Counted from the first letter of the stretch, positions 25,200-39,800 are shown. The stretch is 64,000 bases of DNA from Mya arenaria (GCF_026914265.1 NC_069136.1:56585658-56649657), one strand, 5' to 3'. Translations and numbers: made by a program. Notes: generated by a model not told the origin, from the letters alone.

Positions 25200-26090
25200 A
25201 TCGATACACGATTACACCAATCAACTAAGATCTGTCAGACTACAAGGTATGATGTTGTATTCAACTTTGGTCACCGAATGTATCTTACTCGATGGCGAGA
25301 TTTATTTATAAGATCAAAAGCACTTTTATGTAAGAAATATTAGTTTAATATAAATGCTCTTACAATGGTAGGAAGTATTTTGGATATTTAACGTATTAAA
25401 TGGAATTTTCAAAATCATTTATACAATGAATATACAGCCATCCTAAGTATAGTTATTGAGAATAAGTAAACAAATATCTACGATATGTAAAACTATTTTC
25501 TTGATTGTTTCAGGTTATAGAAAACTTACCTGTTTGAACGTTGGAAATGGTTACCCATTGTCGAGCTAGACCATACCCGTTTATGTCATTGAAGTCTGTT
25601 CTTATGCAGATCTACGCAAAATGGTTCTTTAAAGAAAATAAAAAATGTAAGTATTTTCTACGAGCATATTAAGTGTGATTGAAGAAGATCACGGGCATCT
25701 GACAGTTTTGGTCCTTTAGTGAGGGCCGTTTGTTCATCGTCCATTTTCAGTTTGTTTCCCTTGAAACATCCACATTTTTAAATTTATGTTATTTAAACTT
25801 GGACATAATGTATATAACCTTACACATCTTACAGCAGGTCAAGAGTTTTTGTCATTAACTTATATAGAAATGTCATATTTAACATTGTTTACATTTTCAT
25901 CTATTCACCAATAGTAATCATGTTTAAACATATTATGTATGACCATAGGATCTCGGCCAATTTCGATTATGGGCTAAATATGACGAGTAGGTCAAGAGTG
26001 ATTGTCCTTGATTAATAAAAATATATCTTATTTAATATTGTTACCACTCTATCTACTTTATTTCTTCACCAATCTGATCACAATAGAGAT
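25200..26090. other. AT-rich stretch, nothing recognised
   Basis: No supportable gene or repeat. Confidence 0.45.
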
Positions 26091-27130
26091 CACAATTTAG
26101 GATTTAGGCCACTTGGCCAAATCTTACAAAAATACATGTTTACACAATAGAGGTCATACTTGTAGACCAACGTTTCTAAACAATGGTCAGAATAATTGTT
26201 GAACAATGCTTTCTAAAAATGGCCAGAATGATTTCCTTGATGAAATCTCAGACTATTTCGAATACGGGTCAGGTCAAAACTTAGAAAAACCTTGTTTTCA
26301 CAATTGAGGCCATACACAAATACACACAAATACCAAATGTTTCTAACGTTGGTCAGAATAATTGCCTCGGGCAAGTTCGAATATGGGTCATGTCGGGCCA
26401 AAACTATATTACTATGCCAAATATTAGAAAGACCCTGTTGTAAGCATGATTACCTTGATTAAACCGCTGACACTTGCGAATGTAAGTCATCTCGGGCTTA
26501 AAAGGTGGGCCACTTAGTTAATTCTTTGTTTTTCACCTTAGAGTGCACAATTTTAGACCAATGCGTCTTATCAATTGTCAGAATGGTTGTCTTGATGAAA
26601 TTTTGGACAATTTTGAATATGAGTCATCTCGGGTCGAAATAAGGTCACAAGGTCAAATAATAGAAAAAGATTGTTAACACAAAAGAGGCCACAGTTTAGT
26701 CTTATTCTGATAAACATTGGCCAGACTGATTATTCTAATGCAGTATACATCAAATTCGGATATTGGTCATGTCAGGTCAAAAAGGTCGATTGGCCAAATC
26801 AAAGAAATATTTTGAGATGGTGTACTTTTCATCCGACCTGCATAAAATTTGCTAAAAACATGTCTTCATGAAATATAGGTCAAGTTTGAAAATAGGTCAT
26901 GTTGGGTGTGTTCTAGATTGACGGGTCAACTCATAGAATAACATTGTGAACTCAATTGAAGGTATCTAGTCAATACAGTCATTTTCATCCAAGCATCAAC
27001 ATGATTGTCTTTATCAAATCTAGGTCAAATATAAATATTGGTTTTGTCTAGTGAAAAGGTACGACACTGATGCCATTGACAGAGTTCCATATACCAAGTG
27101 GGCGATTCAGGGGCCTATGGCCCCAATTGT
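26090..27130. repeat. Degenerate tandem array of a mollusc-type repeat
   Basis: Irregular repeats of a unit of roughly 100-200 bp carry the motifs ggtcagaat(g/a)att, ttgatgaaat, tcgaatatgggtcat, (c/g)tcgggtcaaa and tagaaaaaccttgtt. Successive copies start near 26,200, 26,340, 26,570, 26,700 and 26,880. It closes with gggcgattcaggggcctatggcc, the terminus I associate with this family in bivalves. The copies are old and diverged. Confidence 0.6.
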
Positions 27131-27828
27131 TCTATATGGCTTTTTGCGATATTCACTATTCAACGGCTCTACCACTGTTTGAAACAATCAGTCTTTAATA
27201 AAATTAAATATTACATAATTGTTTTCTATGGTACCGAATAAAGCTTCATATATGTTATTGATATATGACCTATAGAATGATCGAATAGTTATAACATGTG
27301 ACTTACTAGCTTATATATCAGTCGATCAAGGGGTATGACTAAAATGGTGAAATTCAAAGCATGGACCTTGCTACACATGGGCATATTGTCACCTGTAACA
27401 CATGTACAACGTATCATGTGTCGCAAATGCATAAGTGTCTAAGGATGTCACGTGGTGATCAATTATTTTCTTTTGAATTTTTTTTTAAATGAAACCCCTT
27501 TTGAGATGTTGTCGGTTGTCCACAGATCCGTCTGTATGTGTAAAGTCAAAGCTTAGAATTGTTTCTCTTTAGTCTCATACAGCTAGAACTTAAGTTGAAT
27601 TTATTAAAACCATTTGATCACTTCTTGTCCATGGTCAGCTTGTGACCACTGGTAAAGGCCAAATTCGTTGCGCCTGGCTTACTTTATAACTGTTAAGAAT
27701 TTAATCCAAACTTCTTTTTAACTATGTTGATAGTTTAACACAGTTACCGCCCGAGCCAGTTTATTCTTTGCAATGAATGTAAATTTGATGTTTATTCCAT
27801 CCGACTAATTCCGATACTTACTTTTAGA
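27131..27828 (+). other. Upstream flank or intron of gene A, no promoter recognised
   Basis: AT-rich. The acceptor cttttag at 27827-27828 precedes the first coding exon and is matched by ctttcag before gene B's first coding exon (61510-61511), so transcription probably begins further upstream. No TATA box or initiator can be defended. Confidence 0.4.
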
Positions 27829-27858
27829 TATGACAGCTTAGCATTGCATGGTCTAAAT

Positions 27859-30800
27859 ATGTCAAAACCTGATGAAGATACAAAGACACCTAGAGAAAGT
27901 GGTCTTAAAGGTAGTCAGGTATGTGCTGAAAGCCTATTAGGTATTTTCTATGGAACTAAAAGATGACCAACTATAAAAGTTATGAAGAGTTACTAAAACA
28001 AAATCTTTTGAAGTTCGATTTCTTAAGATGTTCTAACACAAACAAATGCTCTCGGAATTTTGGAATATTCAGTGTTACGGTTTCGATTGAATTGAGACAA
28101 TAGTGAACTCACGTAATTAGTATATTAGACGCTATGTGTCTCAAAACACGACCAACCTATGTCATTCTCTTAAGCCAAAGACAAAGTCTTTAAAAGCAAT
28201 AGTTTGCAACAAATGACGTACAACATATCCACACTGCGCAGTTCGTTGATGCATGAAAATTCTACTGCCTATGATTAGATTATTAACGTGCATATATACG
28301 TTTCATGTAATACGATGTGTCGTGATAGATATATTGTTTTATTTTACAGGAACAATCTTTTGCTGATCTTCGAGAGACAGGCGCTTGTGGAAATGGGAAA
28401 GCGAATGTTCCAGATCTTCCCCACACATCTAACAAGGTCACTGGAAGTCGTCCATCAGTTGTAAGTGAAGATCCTTTATTGAGTGAAGAATAATAATATC
28501 TGTCATGTGTTTCCGGTTCGAGGGCACCTGCGTTGCCAGATAACGAGGCTCTCCAAGTAACCGGCTACGCAGCGTGCCCGAGTGTCGGATTTTTCTATCC
28601 GGACCGGACACACATGATTGATTGTTTTTCTAGCAGATCCTAAATTACTTGTTTGTGAAAACAAAGACAAAGAAAAACGATTTTTTTGTACGTTTCACCA
28701 AAAAGCGCGTGCGATGATGTTTACTGACGTCATGACGGGCAGTAATTTTATTCACTGCATCCGTCAAGAGGTTCCTCCAATATGACGTCTTTTAATGGTT
28801 ATTTTGATTTGTTTTGAAGCTATATTTTTGTAAAATTGATGCTTTTGGAAATCATCTATTGAAATATCATAATTATTGTTACATAAAGTGTATAATATAA
28901 GAAATAAAAGGTATTGAGATTTACCACCCAAGAGATACATAACGGTTTCGATTGAATTGAGACAATAGTGAACTCACGTAATTAGTATATTAGACGCTAT
29001 GTGTCTCAAAACACGACCAACCTATGTCATTCTCTTAAGCCAAAGACAAAGTCTTTAAAAGCAATAGGTTGCAACAAATGACGTACAACATATCCACACT
29101 GCGCAGTTCGTGAATGCATGAAAATTCTACTGCCTATGATTAGATTATTAACGTGCATATATACGTTTCATGTAATACGATGTGTCGTGAAAGATATATT
29201 GTTTTATTTTACAGGAATCATCTGACTTTCGAGAGACAGGCGCGTGTGGAAATGGGAAAGCGAATGTTCCAGATCTTCCCCACACTTCTAAAAAGGCCAC
29301 TGGAAGTCGTCCATTAATTGTAAGTGTAGATCCTTTATTGACATTCGGAGCTCCTCGGTTATCTTTATCGAAAACAACCTCGGATGTATTTGGACGGTTT
29401 ACATACTCAAAAAGGGGCACGTTTAAGTCCGCTGCAAGTAGATCGCGTAGTAATCTTATTTAGCAGTTAAACTTTATGACTTTACTCGTGGGAATCCTAA
29501 TGATTTTTGCTATAATTCACTTCACTGGCAATCAATATAAACTTAGATCAATAAATACAACTCTAAAACACTACATTTAAATAAAAATATAATTCAAAAT
29601 TTTACGAACTACTTCAACTGATATACCCGCATACATCCGAGGTTGTTTTCCATAAAAATGGCCGAGGAGTTCCGAATGCCTTTATTGAGTGAAGAATAAT
29701 AATATCTGTCATGAATTTCCTGTTCGAGGGCACCTGCGTTGCCAGGTAATGAGGCTTTCCAAGTAACCGGCTACGCAGCGTGCCCGAGTTTTTTTCCATC
29801 CGGACCGGACACATCTAACAAGGTCACTGGAAGTCGTCCATCAGTTGTAAGTGAAGATCCTTTATTGAGTGAAGAATAATAATATCTGTCATGTGTTTCC
29901 GGTTCGAGGGCACCTGCGTTGCCAGATAAAACAATGACAAAGAAAAACATTTTTTTGTAAATTTCACCAAAAAGCTCGTGCGATGATATTTACTGACGTC
30001 ATGACGCGCAGTGGTTTTATTCACTGCATGCATCAAGAAGTTCCTTCATTATTTCGTCTTTTAAGGGTTATTTTGATTTTATGAACTGTGCTGTTTGTGG
30101 TGTTTTGTGCTGTTCTTCCATGTTTTTGGTTGTATTTTTTTGTTTTTGTGTTCTATATTTTTGGCGTTTACACAGTGCCATTAAACCCGGTTTATATTTA
30201 AACTTTTTGCTACTGAGCTTGATTCTGTAGTTTTGAAATATCATAATTATGGTTACATAAAGTGTATAATAAAATAAATAAAAAGTATTGCGCCATAGCG
30301 CATGACTCATCTATGAGATATCAATAGATTATTTCCATAAACATTAATTTTACAAAAAAAATCTTTAAAACAAAACCAAATAATCCTTAAATAACGTTAT
30401 ACTGAAGGAACTTCTTGACTTATGCATTAAAAATACTGCGCTTCATGACGTCAGTTAACATCATCGCACGCGCTTTTTGGTGAAATGTACAATGTGCTTT
30501 TTCTATGTCTTTTTTCAGAAAAAATATAATTCAAGGTATACTTGAAAAAAACACACCCTTTTATGTGTGTCCATTCCGGATTGAAAACCCGACCCTCGGG
30601 CACGCTGTAGTGCCGGTTATGAGGCTTGCCGAGGCAACGCAGGTACCCTCGGGTCGAATTTTTCTATCCGGAACGAAAACATAATTATGATATTATTATA
30701 CCAGCACGGCTATATATATATATAAAGACAATAAACAGTGAAACATAGTTTGGTTAATCCAGAGAAAAGGCCAGATAAAATTTGACAATCATCTGAATCT

Positions 30801-33800
30801 GTTAGAGAGGTAAAAAAAATCAGGATTAGTGTTGACGTTTAGTCGTAGAAGACATATCGTTTTATCAATTGTTAAACTGTTAAATGATTTGTAATTAGAT
30901 GTATATCACTGAGATCGTTTTATTAATTCAATGGTACAAATAATTTCAAATAAAGGTCCAAGAATTTCCTATAATTTCCAACTACATGCGAATATCAGGT
31001 TTGATGAGTGTACTTGGTTTGTACGTTAAATTTCCTTCTATATAGGATACCACCCAAAAGCAATGTATGAGGCGAAGAGATGCGTCTGGTGATGAGAATG
31101 ACGGTGCATCCTTAATAGGAAAAACTTTCGGCGATGATGAGAAACGTAAGACTTTTTAGCTGAAATTGACAACCTTAGCAACTACTTTTATCCATAGCTA
31201 CAAATGACTTCTTTAGCAAACAATGACTTCGTTCGCAGCCAAAATCAACCTTAGCAACCAGATAAATCCAATGCATCCTCTTACATTCTTATTGACCAAT
31301 TACTTCGTCAACCTCTTACCTCCTAATTGACAAATAACTTTGTTTGCAACCAATGACTTCCAAAGCAACCAAGGACCTTCTTAGCTACTTATGACTTCCT
31401 TTGCGTTTCAATGACCAATGATTTTCTTATCAACTACCAACTTACTTGACCAATGACTTCATTAGCACGTCATTACTTCTTTATCTTCCTTCATCCGTAA
31501 CAATCAATAGCGAACTACTTTCTTAGCAACCAACAACGTTCAAAGCATCCAATGATGATCTAAGCAACTACCTTCATTAATAGCAACAGTGACTTCCTTG
31601 TCAAACAGTGACGTCCTTAGCCACCATTGACAGCCTTAGCAGCCATTAATATTCTTAGCAAACACGAGATTCCTGACCCAACATTGACTTCCTAAGCAAT
31701 CAATGACTACCTTACCAACTATTTCTCGCTTAACAATTATCTACATCCATGGCAATTAATGACTTTCTCGGCAACCATTGACGTTCATTGCAACAGTCAT
31801 TTTCTATTGCCATCATATTTTTGTCCCTTGGGACAACCAGCTGACAACCTCTTGATATTTGCTGGCACTAGGATTGAAATTCCTTAACAAGGACTTAACC
31901 CCTTATCAATCATCAAATTACTTGGCAACCACTTACTTCCATAGAGAGCAGCAACGCCCATAATAACCACTGACATGCAGTATAGGGACATCTTGGCCCT
32001 TTTGTTCAGATGTACTTACCATTTGTATTATGAACTACTAGTATGTAAAACTATTAATGACAAATATTTGTATTGCTAAAGAAAATATGAATTGTAAATG
32101 TTGTATAAACAGGTACATTTACCTAGTAAAGTCGTTTTAGTTAAGTCGTTATTATCATGATTCATTTAAAAATGATCTTCAGTCAAATGATTTATAGTTT
32201 TATATATATTTTATATCTATATTTATAAGATATTCGATATAAACATCACCAATTTTCTTATGGCAACATTTATATCAATAATTAGAAAATAATGGACAAG
32301 TCGAGCAACGCCTTCTTCCGAAAGATAACTGCAATACCATTCTTACCCTTGACATGGAATCCGAGAAAAACAAGGAAACAGACAGCGTGAAAACACCAGA
32401 AAAGAATGGATATGTATGCTATTTATTCAAAAATTCACTACGTTTAATATGAATTGATAACGTCCTTTCAAATAAATATATACCGGGCTCATTAAATAAA
32501 ATAACTTTAATCTTTTTTGTAGACCTCTTCGATGCAAAGTTTGAACTGGGTAATATATGTGGAGACCGATGCTATTGTAGCACCGGTGGCATTTGCATCC
32601 AACGACAGAGATTTGTCGGCACAGAATGGCGACAATGAACGCGAAGTCCGAACCAACGTGTTGCGCCAGACTGGTATATCAAGTGAAACACCAACTCCTC
32701 TAACGAATGTTTTGACTGTTGCAGTACAGACAAGCGATGCTCCAAATGATGACAGTTTAGGTTATATTTTGCTCAAAGAAAAATAGGGGTATTGTCATTG
32801 CCTAAGTTTCGTAGTAGTAGCAGACGTCTTGAATGTTTTACTTGAACCCGGACGTCACAAACGATATATTTACAATAATTTTAAGATTGTTAAAAGTAAC
32901 ATAACACGTGTGCTGCAAGGTCCGTACGTCTGGGTTTAGTAAGTGTCGAGTTATGACCATTGACTCAAAACAGCTACAACAGTCGAACGTTGGTTCTTTA
33001 TTTTCTTTTATAAACTTTGCTAGTAATCGATTATTTTATTATGCCCACATGCAAAGAAGTTGGTGTATATTGCTTTGCGTATGTCGGTCCGTCGTTCGGT
33101 CAGGCGGTAAACAAAACCGTTGGTCATGACCTGCAAATGACCCATTTTGATTTGAAGTCAGCAGGTCAAAGGACAGGGTCGCGGCTCCCTTGAGCATAAA
33201 AAGCTTGTCTGGTTGATAACAACAGCGTGCTTGAGTCTAAGATTCTTAAATTTGGTAGGAGGTTGAACAAGACCTGCAGAAGCCCCCATTGATTATGAGG
33301 TCAGCAGGTCAAATGTAATGGTCACAGTCATCTAATACACATAAAGCTTGTCCGATAAATATAAAGACAGGGCCAGAAGTTGCCAAAATTGAAATTGAGG
33401 TAATAAGGGCAAAAGGCACGGCCATGGTGATCTTGTTTATACAGACTATTAGGGTAAGGGTAAGGGTTAGCCCAAAAGTCAATTTCTAACGTGGAGGGCA
33501 ATGTTGTACAATATGGATATCATTGCAATAATTCGTGTCTAATACATTACATTTTAACCTTTTTTTCTACATAATTATAACGTATATGTGAGAGCTCTTA
33601 TAATCTTATTGTAGATGGGATTTCATATTTCAGATAAATTAATGGCGATTTGGTCGTGTACTGTAATCGCGTTTATTTTCCAATGAAAACGTCCGTCATA
33701 ACCGATTATCGGGGACGTTAGTTCGAACCATTGGGATGCGAACACACGAGTTCTTCTAATATTAAAGCAATCTCAACAGCATGCCTGGACGAGTAATAAA

Positions 33801-36800
33801 CGGAGAGCTGTTTTCTCTTGCCAACACTACCACATTGGCAGGTTATGACAATTCTGACCAGATGGGAAACTTTAACAGTCATAATGTTAATTCCCAATAT
33901 AGTAGCTAACAAGGAAGGCGAAGCTTTGGACGAGTGTATGGCTGGCGACGGTTGAACTGTCATCAGAAGTAATCAGTTGCTTACTCCTGTCATTTTGTCC
34001 TTACCAACATAATCAATTCACATAAACTATTTACAAATTGAACTGCATGATTATACAAGCGATCAAGCGAGTCATACTTGACGGATTTACATATGGATTT
34101 CCTTTGTATTACAGTCCCATGCAGACATCATTTGCAACTAACATTAGGTCTACATACTCAGTTAGTGGCATAACAAAACATCGAAGGAATTAGCTGCAAG
34201 TCGTGTAGCACGCCCGTTTGTTTCAAGTCCAATTGCAAATCATTGCTTGTCACCTATTAGTCTGGTTCCTTAGAATATCAAATGAGAATTTAAGATGGAA
34301 CACCATCTATCTGATCATGTTGGTAATTTTGTAAACGATTTTATTGACCTAGCCCTTTGCACATTACAATACACACATTTTGACAATGATACAAGGTCTG
34401 GGACAAAGGGTAATGCTTTTAAAAGAGGATATTAAGAGTGCATTTAGACTATTGCCGGTTCACCCAAATGCACTTGATTGGCCCGAGTTCCATTTCGGGG
34501 TTTAATTTTATTTTGATAAATGTCTGCTTTTTGGTTGTAGCATTTTTTTACAGTACCTTTGAACAAATTGCCACTTTTAAGGAAGTTTTCTGTGCGTAGA
34601 AAAGCATCGAGTGACAATCTATTACTTTGACGATTTTTGGGGTGGGGGCAGGCGCGTAACTAACGAATGTCAACATCTGATGTTTGTATTTGTCTAATGC
34701 ATGACCGATTTTGTGGTACCATCGGCAGACGAGAAAACAGAGGGTCCAGTAACTATTCTTTGTTTGCTGTGTGAAGAGCTTGATTGCGAGGAACTAGATG
34801 TATATATGTCTCTAAAGAAAAATATGGCGGAAAATTGAAGGCGCCATGCTCCTGACTTGTGTTGCCATTCATATGATGGTCTTAACGATGGAACGATGGA
34901 ATAACCTAGAAATATCAAACATCTAGTTATTTATTAAAGGATTTTATTTCCCTTGAACATTTAGTTCAACCTGGGTTGGGAGGATAAATGATGCAGGTTT
35001 TGCGGAATGTATTCATAAATTATGTTGGTTTCAATTACAACAAATGGAATGTAATAAGGGGCCAGGGTTGAGCCCGAACAGTTTAAAACTAGGTTTCTCC
35101 CGTGTATCCCCTTATGTTTGGCTATTAAGAATTGGAAGCTTGCGAAAATTGCATCGGGTATGGATAAAGGATATAATTCCGCAAAACATAATCATAAACA
35201 CAGCATTAGGATTTTCTTGGGAAACACCTGTCGGTTGAATGCCGCTTGGAGCCCTTTCCGCATATTCTCTGACTACACCATAACCTAGGATAGTAACATT
35301 GGGATCAAATTTCTCCACATTTTATTCTCTATGTATTTTTTTTTTGTCCGACTAAGTTTATATGAGCCATGTAAATGCAATAGGTTCGTAAAATTGTGCC
35401 ATGCCAGTATTATATACATTTCAGTATTTTAATGCAAAACATGAATACATATATATATATGTCCAGTCATTTTGTGGGTTTTTTTATGTCAAAAAATGAT
35501 AGAGCATTATAGATATCATAGCGCATTTAACATATTTCAAAACTTATGTCACATTATCCCGGTCAGTTGTAAGAGTTCGTCAGATATTATTTATTTCGTT
35601 TATTTTATTAAACAGAAATCATCAAATCATTATATGGCAATAGCTGTCAAGTGGTTATTGCATTTGTGCTATCATCTCAAAGAGCAATGTCACGGAGCCC
35701 GATAGGAGATTAAAGTTTTCCCTCAATTATTTATATGAAGGTGTATCGCAAAAAAATGCATGCTCGTGTCGAAAAGTCCTTGTCCCCTGATACATATTCT
35801 CATGAATTTCATTATTTTTTGTTTAAGGTCGCAACGAAGTGGGATTTGTTGGTCTTCCTTCTGTAAGAAATGCAGGTACGTGAACTATTTTACCCTTTTG
35901 TTTACTCACAGTTGTTATTATTATGCCCCCAAACATAGTAATCGGACTGTTATCCGGCTGTTAGTCCGTCCGCCCGTGTAAACTGTTTCCGATCGATAAC
36001 TGAAGGCAGATTGGGCCAATTAACCTCCAACTAAGTAGCCAGGTAGTTTATGATCAGCAGATAACCCGTATCGATTTTATGGTCAGTAGGTCAAAGGTCA
36101 GGGTTACGATGACAGTGAAGACATTTACCTGAACTTTTTACTGATCATTTGTTATATCTACTGTCATTCTAGGACATAGGTAAATAACCTGGTCGTCCCA
36201 TTTAATACATTGGTACCGTTTATGCCGATAACCGATACAGACTGTGGTGTTATGTTTATTGAATAAACAATAAACATAACACCACAGGCTGTATCGGTTA
36301 TCAGTTATATATATAAAATATCCACAAATACTGACTGCAACATTAATACACATAGAAGCTTTGAATTTATACAGTAAGAGGGGTTTTAAATGGGCTTTGG
36401 TGTCCATACAAAGGAACCTGATGTACTGATGAGAATTGTGACTATATATGTGGAATAAAGTGAACCAAACTTGAATCATGACTTGGGTAACAATGAGTAA
36501 ATTAAGGATATTTCCATAAGTTTTAATGTTTTGTCATTAAAAAAATAATAAAAAAATAATATTACAACAACACATATGTGCTACATGTTGAATGAAGCTT
36601 TGAATGTTTGTTTTGTTCAATCAAAAGATCAATCGTAAAATAATGAAATACATCGACAGAGCTTGAGAACTATTTAACATCCGGTTGCAATTTTGCGGAA
36701 TTCCACGAATAAGAAGGAAACGTTAACTGTCTGTCTGTTTTTGAATTGAAAAGGGAAACAAATTACGAACATGGCTGACTATCGTTATTTTCATCTGAAG

Positions 36801-39800
36801 AGAAAAGGCCTTTTCTGTATAAATAAGGCCGAAATCAGATAAATCATCTAGTTAAATGAACAGTCGTTGGCACTTACCAACATTCAAAGCTTAATATTTT
36901 GATTTATAATAGTGTGTATAATTGAAAATTTAAAGCATTATATCCCCCGACAATTTCGACTGTTCAAAGATATAAAGTGATAATAAGAACAGGCTAGACC
37001 GTGTAACGTTAAAAAGTTTTATGTCTTTTTATACGAGATACCGCCACCAGGGAACAATTGTCATAATCCCAGTGGTAAGTAGAATAAAAGTTAATGTTCA
37101 AGACTTAATAAACATTGGTCCAATTTTAACCAGCTCTTCTAAACCGATGTTTTAACAAATACATATGTGTCTGGAAGATGGTAGTAGTGGGTTCTAACAT
37201 TCATGTTTCGTGAAAGTAGTACGTTTGACTACACGAAACAACACGTCTGCAATACCTTTTACTTTTTAAATAGTTCATACGCAGTATAATTCCAGTATAT
37301 ATTAAATAACATCATAGAATAATAAAAAGTCCACACGGTCTATCGGACCGAGCGGACAACAATCACTAACTCTGGTGCTTTGCGTATTGCTAAACCTCCT
37401 AATATTCTATTTCCTTAAACTATTTAATACAAAGCCAAACTCTACACAAAATAAACCTGTTTTACTGCGAACAAAGGGAGCTCACATAATCTGGTCATGT
37501 GACAATCAAAACTCCATGCATGACCGGTTTAAACACAATTAAAGTAGCATTGTTTTAGTTATTTAATTATTTTCTAGGGGAAGCAACTACTAAAAGAACT
37601 AAATCTACATTTAGACTTAAATATATTATTATACCCCCTTTACTACTACATACATCACAATTACAATGATAAAATATTCTCTTGTTACTATATAAGTAAC
37701 TTGTCAAAACATACACCTTAAGGACCTTCTACAGTGCAAATGTTAGTTTGAAGGACCAAAACATAAATGTTTTAAAAATGTTTAAAAAATCATTTTAGCG
37801 TTAGTTTTGACGTTTAATATTTAGCAAGCAAATACATGCATCCGTTGCAACATGTGTAGGTGTAATGAGGAGGTGATCAACTTTTATAGAATACAATTTT
37901 ATGAATTTTTCAATCAAAAAGCATTATTTAGGAAATGCTTTCTTCTTTTTTTCTTCTTTTTGAATTTGCCAAAAGCTTACAATCCGCTTATTAGTTCATA
38001 AAAATCGCTATTTCATACAATGTGTACATACAAAAACATAAAACAAGGGTATAGCGAGAAAGTAACATGTCTTTGAGTAATAAGTGCTTAAGGGCATGCT
38101 TAAGTCTTTTATTATTGTTTTTATGAATTTATTACTCCAAATAATTTCCTTCCTAAAAGTATAATAGTTGTAAGCTGTTTTGGGTTGGTAATCAGCCATT
38201 TGCGTGAAATGAATCCATATTGACAGTCATTGTTTATTGAATTTGGTTAATCTATTTATATTTGGAGCTATAGGTTTTATAGATTTTATAGACTCTATGC
38301 TGATGTGAAAGATGCTGAAATTCTTTCCGAACTGGTCAAACAGTACATTTAGTATTATTTTCCAGCTGGCGATGTCTATGTGATCAGGTGTGTAATCCAT
38401 TTTATTTTCATTGTTTTAGAAAAGAACCCGAAATTTGTCAATTCTAAGCCGCATTCAACCTTGTTTCCAATAATTGTCGTGCGCTTTATTTCGTCTTTTT
38501 TTCCGTTCCAGAAAAATAAAAAATCATTGAATTTATTATCTAAATTATAGAATCGTATGTTACAATAGTTTGGGCTAGGTTTACAAGTAATGTAAGCTTA
38601 CGTTTGTTCAATGCGTGTATAAGCTGTTTGCACTTTTCAATTCTGGTAGTCTAACTTAAATTTACACATTCATCTTTATCGTTACCAAAACAGACACCAA
38701 GAGATTTAACGTATCTAGTTGTAAATTTTATATCATATATCATATCGATATCATTTGGATAAGCCACTCCAAAGTCCATTTGTTTTTGTCTTGTTAAGTT
38801 TGAGACCTGATTTTTTCCCCCTAACATCTATTATATCTAGAACAAATGGTATATCTTTTTTTAAGATTTTTAAGAAATAGCGTGGTCATCTGCAAGCTGG
38901 ATTACATTTAGGTGCTGTTCATGTATTTTTATACCTTCATTCTTATCACATGTATTCATTGGAGTTGACAACTGAAAAATAAGGTAGAGCGGAGAGAGGG
39001 CAACCCCGACGAACGCCACGTTGTAAATAAAAGGAAATTCATTCATTTTTTGCTATTTTAAATGTTATATTAGAAAAGAGGGTTTTCGCCAATCTTATAA
39101 AGGAATCTTTGAAGCCAACCTCTGTCAGGAAATTTTACGGAAATGTCCTTAAACAGAATTATTATGTTTTTGTGTCAAGATATTCAGGACAATCTGATTA
39201 ACAATGAATCGCGGCTTGTGGTGGTTACAGGAATTTTAGAAAGATAATTGAATTTTTGTAACGAGGAAATGCATTATCTTCTTGAACATCTTTCTTAGTT
39301 GAAAATATATTATCAAGAACCTTCAAGGCATTGTTGATTGGGTTGTCTCGAGCATTTTGACGCAATAACATATTTATATTGCCGGCAGACTTTTCCGAAT
39401 AAAATGCGAATGTTTTTTAACCAAAATCTGATAAAATCTTCTTTTGTCAAATTTGATCAACTTCTTATTATCCCAGACTATGTTGCAATGTGCGTGTGTT
39501 CCACTCCTGAAAAAATTGTTCCTCAAAACTAAGTTAAATGTGATAGATTGTCTAGTTCGTCAATTATCAGCTCTGTTCTGGTCGTATTGAGTTTGATTTT
39601 TCTGTGTATGAATTTACTTGATTCTGGTCTCTTAGACAGTTCAGATAACAAACAGGTCGTTGGAGCACAGTAGACACTAACCGCTTTCTGGTAATGACTT
39701 TAACAGACAGCTTAACGAGCATTTGCACCTCAGTTTCTGTGGAATTTCTTTAGACGTCCTAAATGATTAGGCGTACAATAGAGGCGGTAGATTTTGAATA

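Noticed and set aside
26090-27130. Clustered GGTCA motifs as nuclear-receptor response elements
   Set aside because: They belong to the repeated unit of a common mollusc-type repeat and are spaced by the repeat, not as paired half-sites.
32532-32786. Treating this ORF as a stand-alone small gene
   Set aside because: A good acceptor lies 9 nt upstream of its ATG and phases fit both neighbouring exons, so it is better read as exon 6 of gene A.
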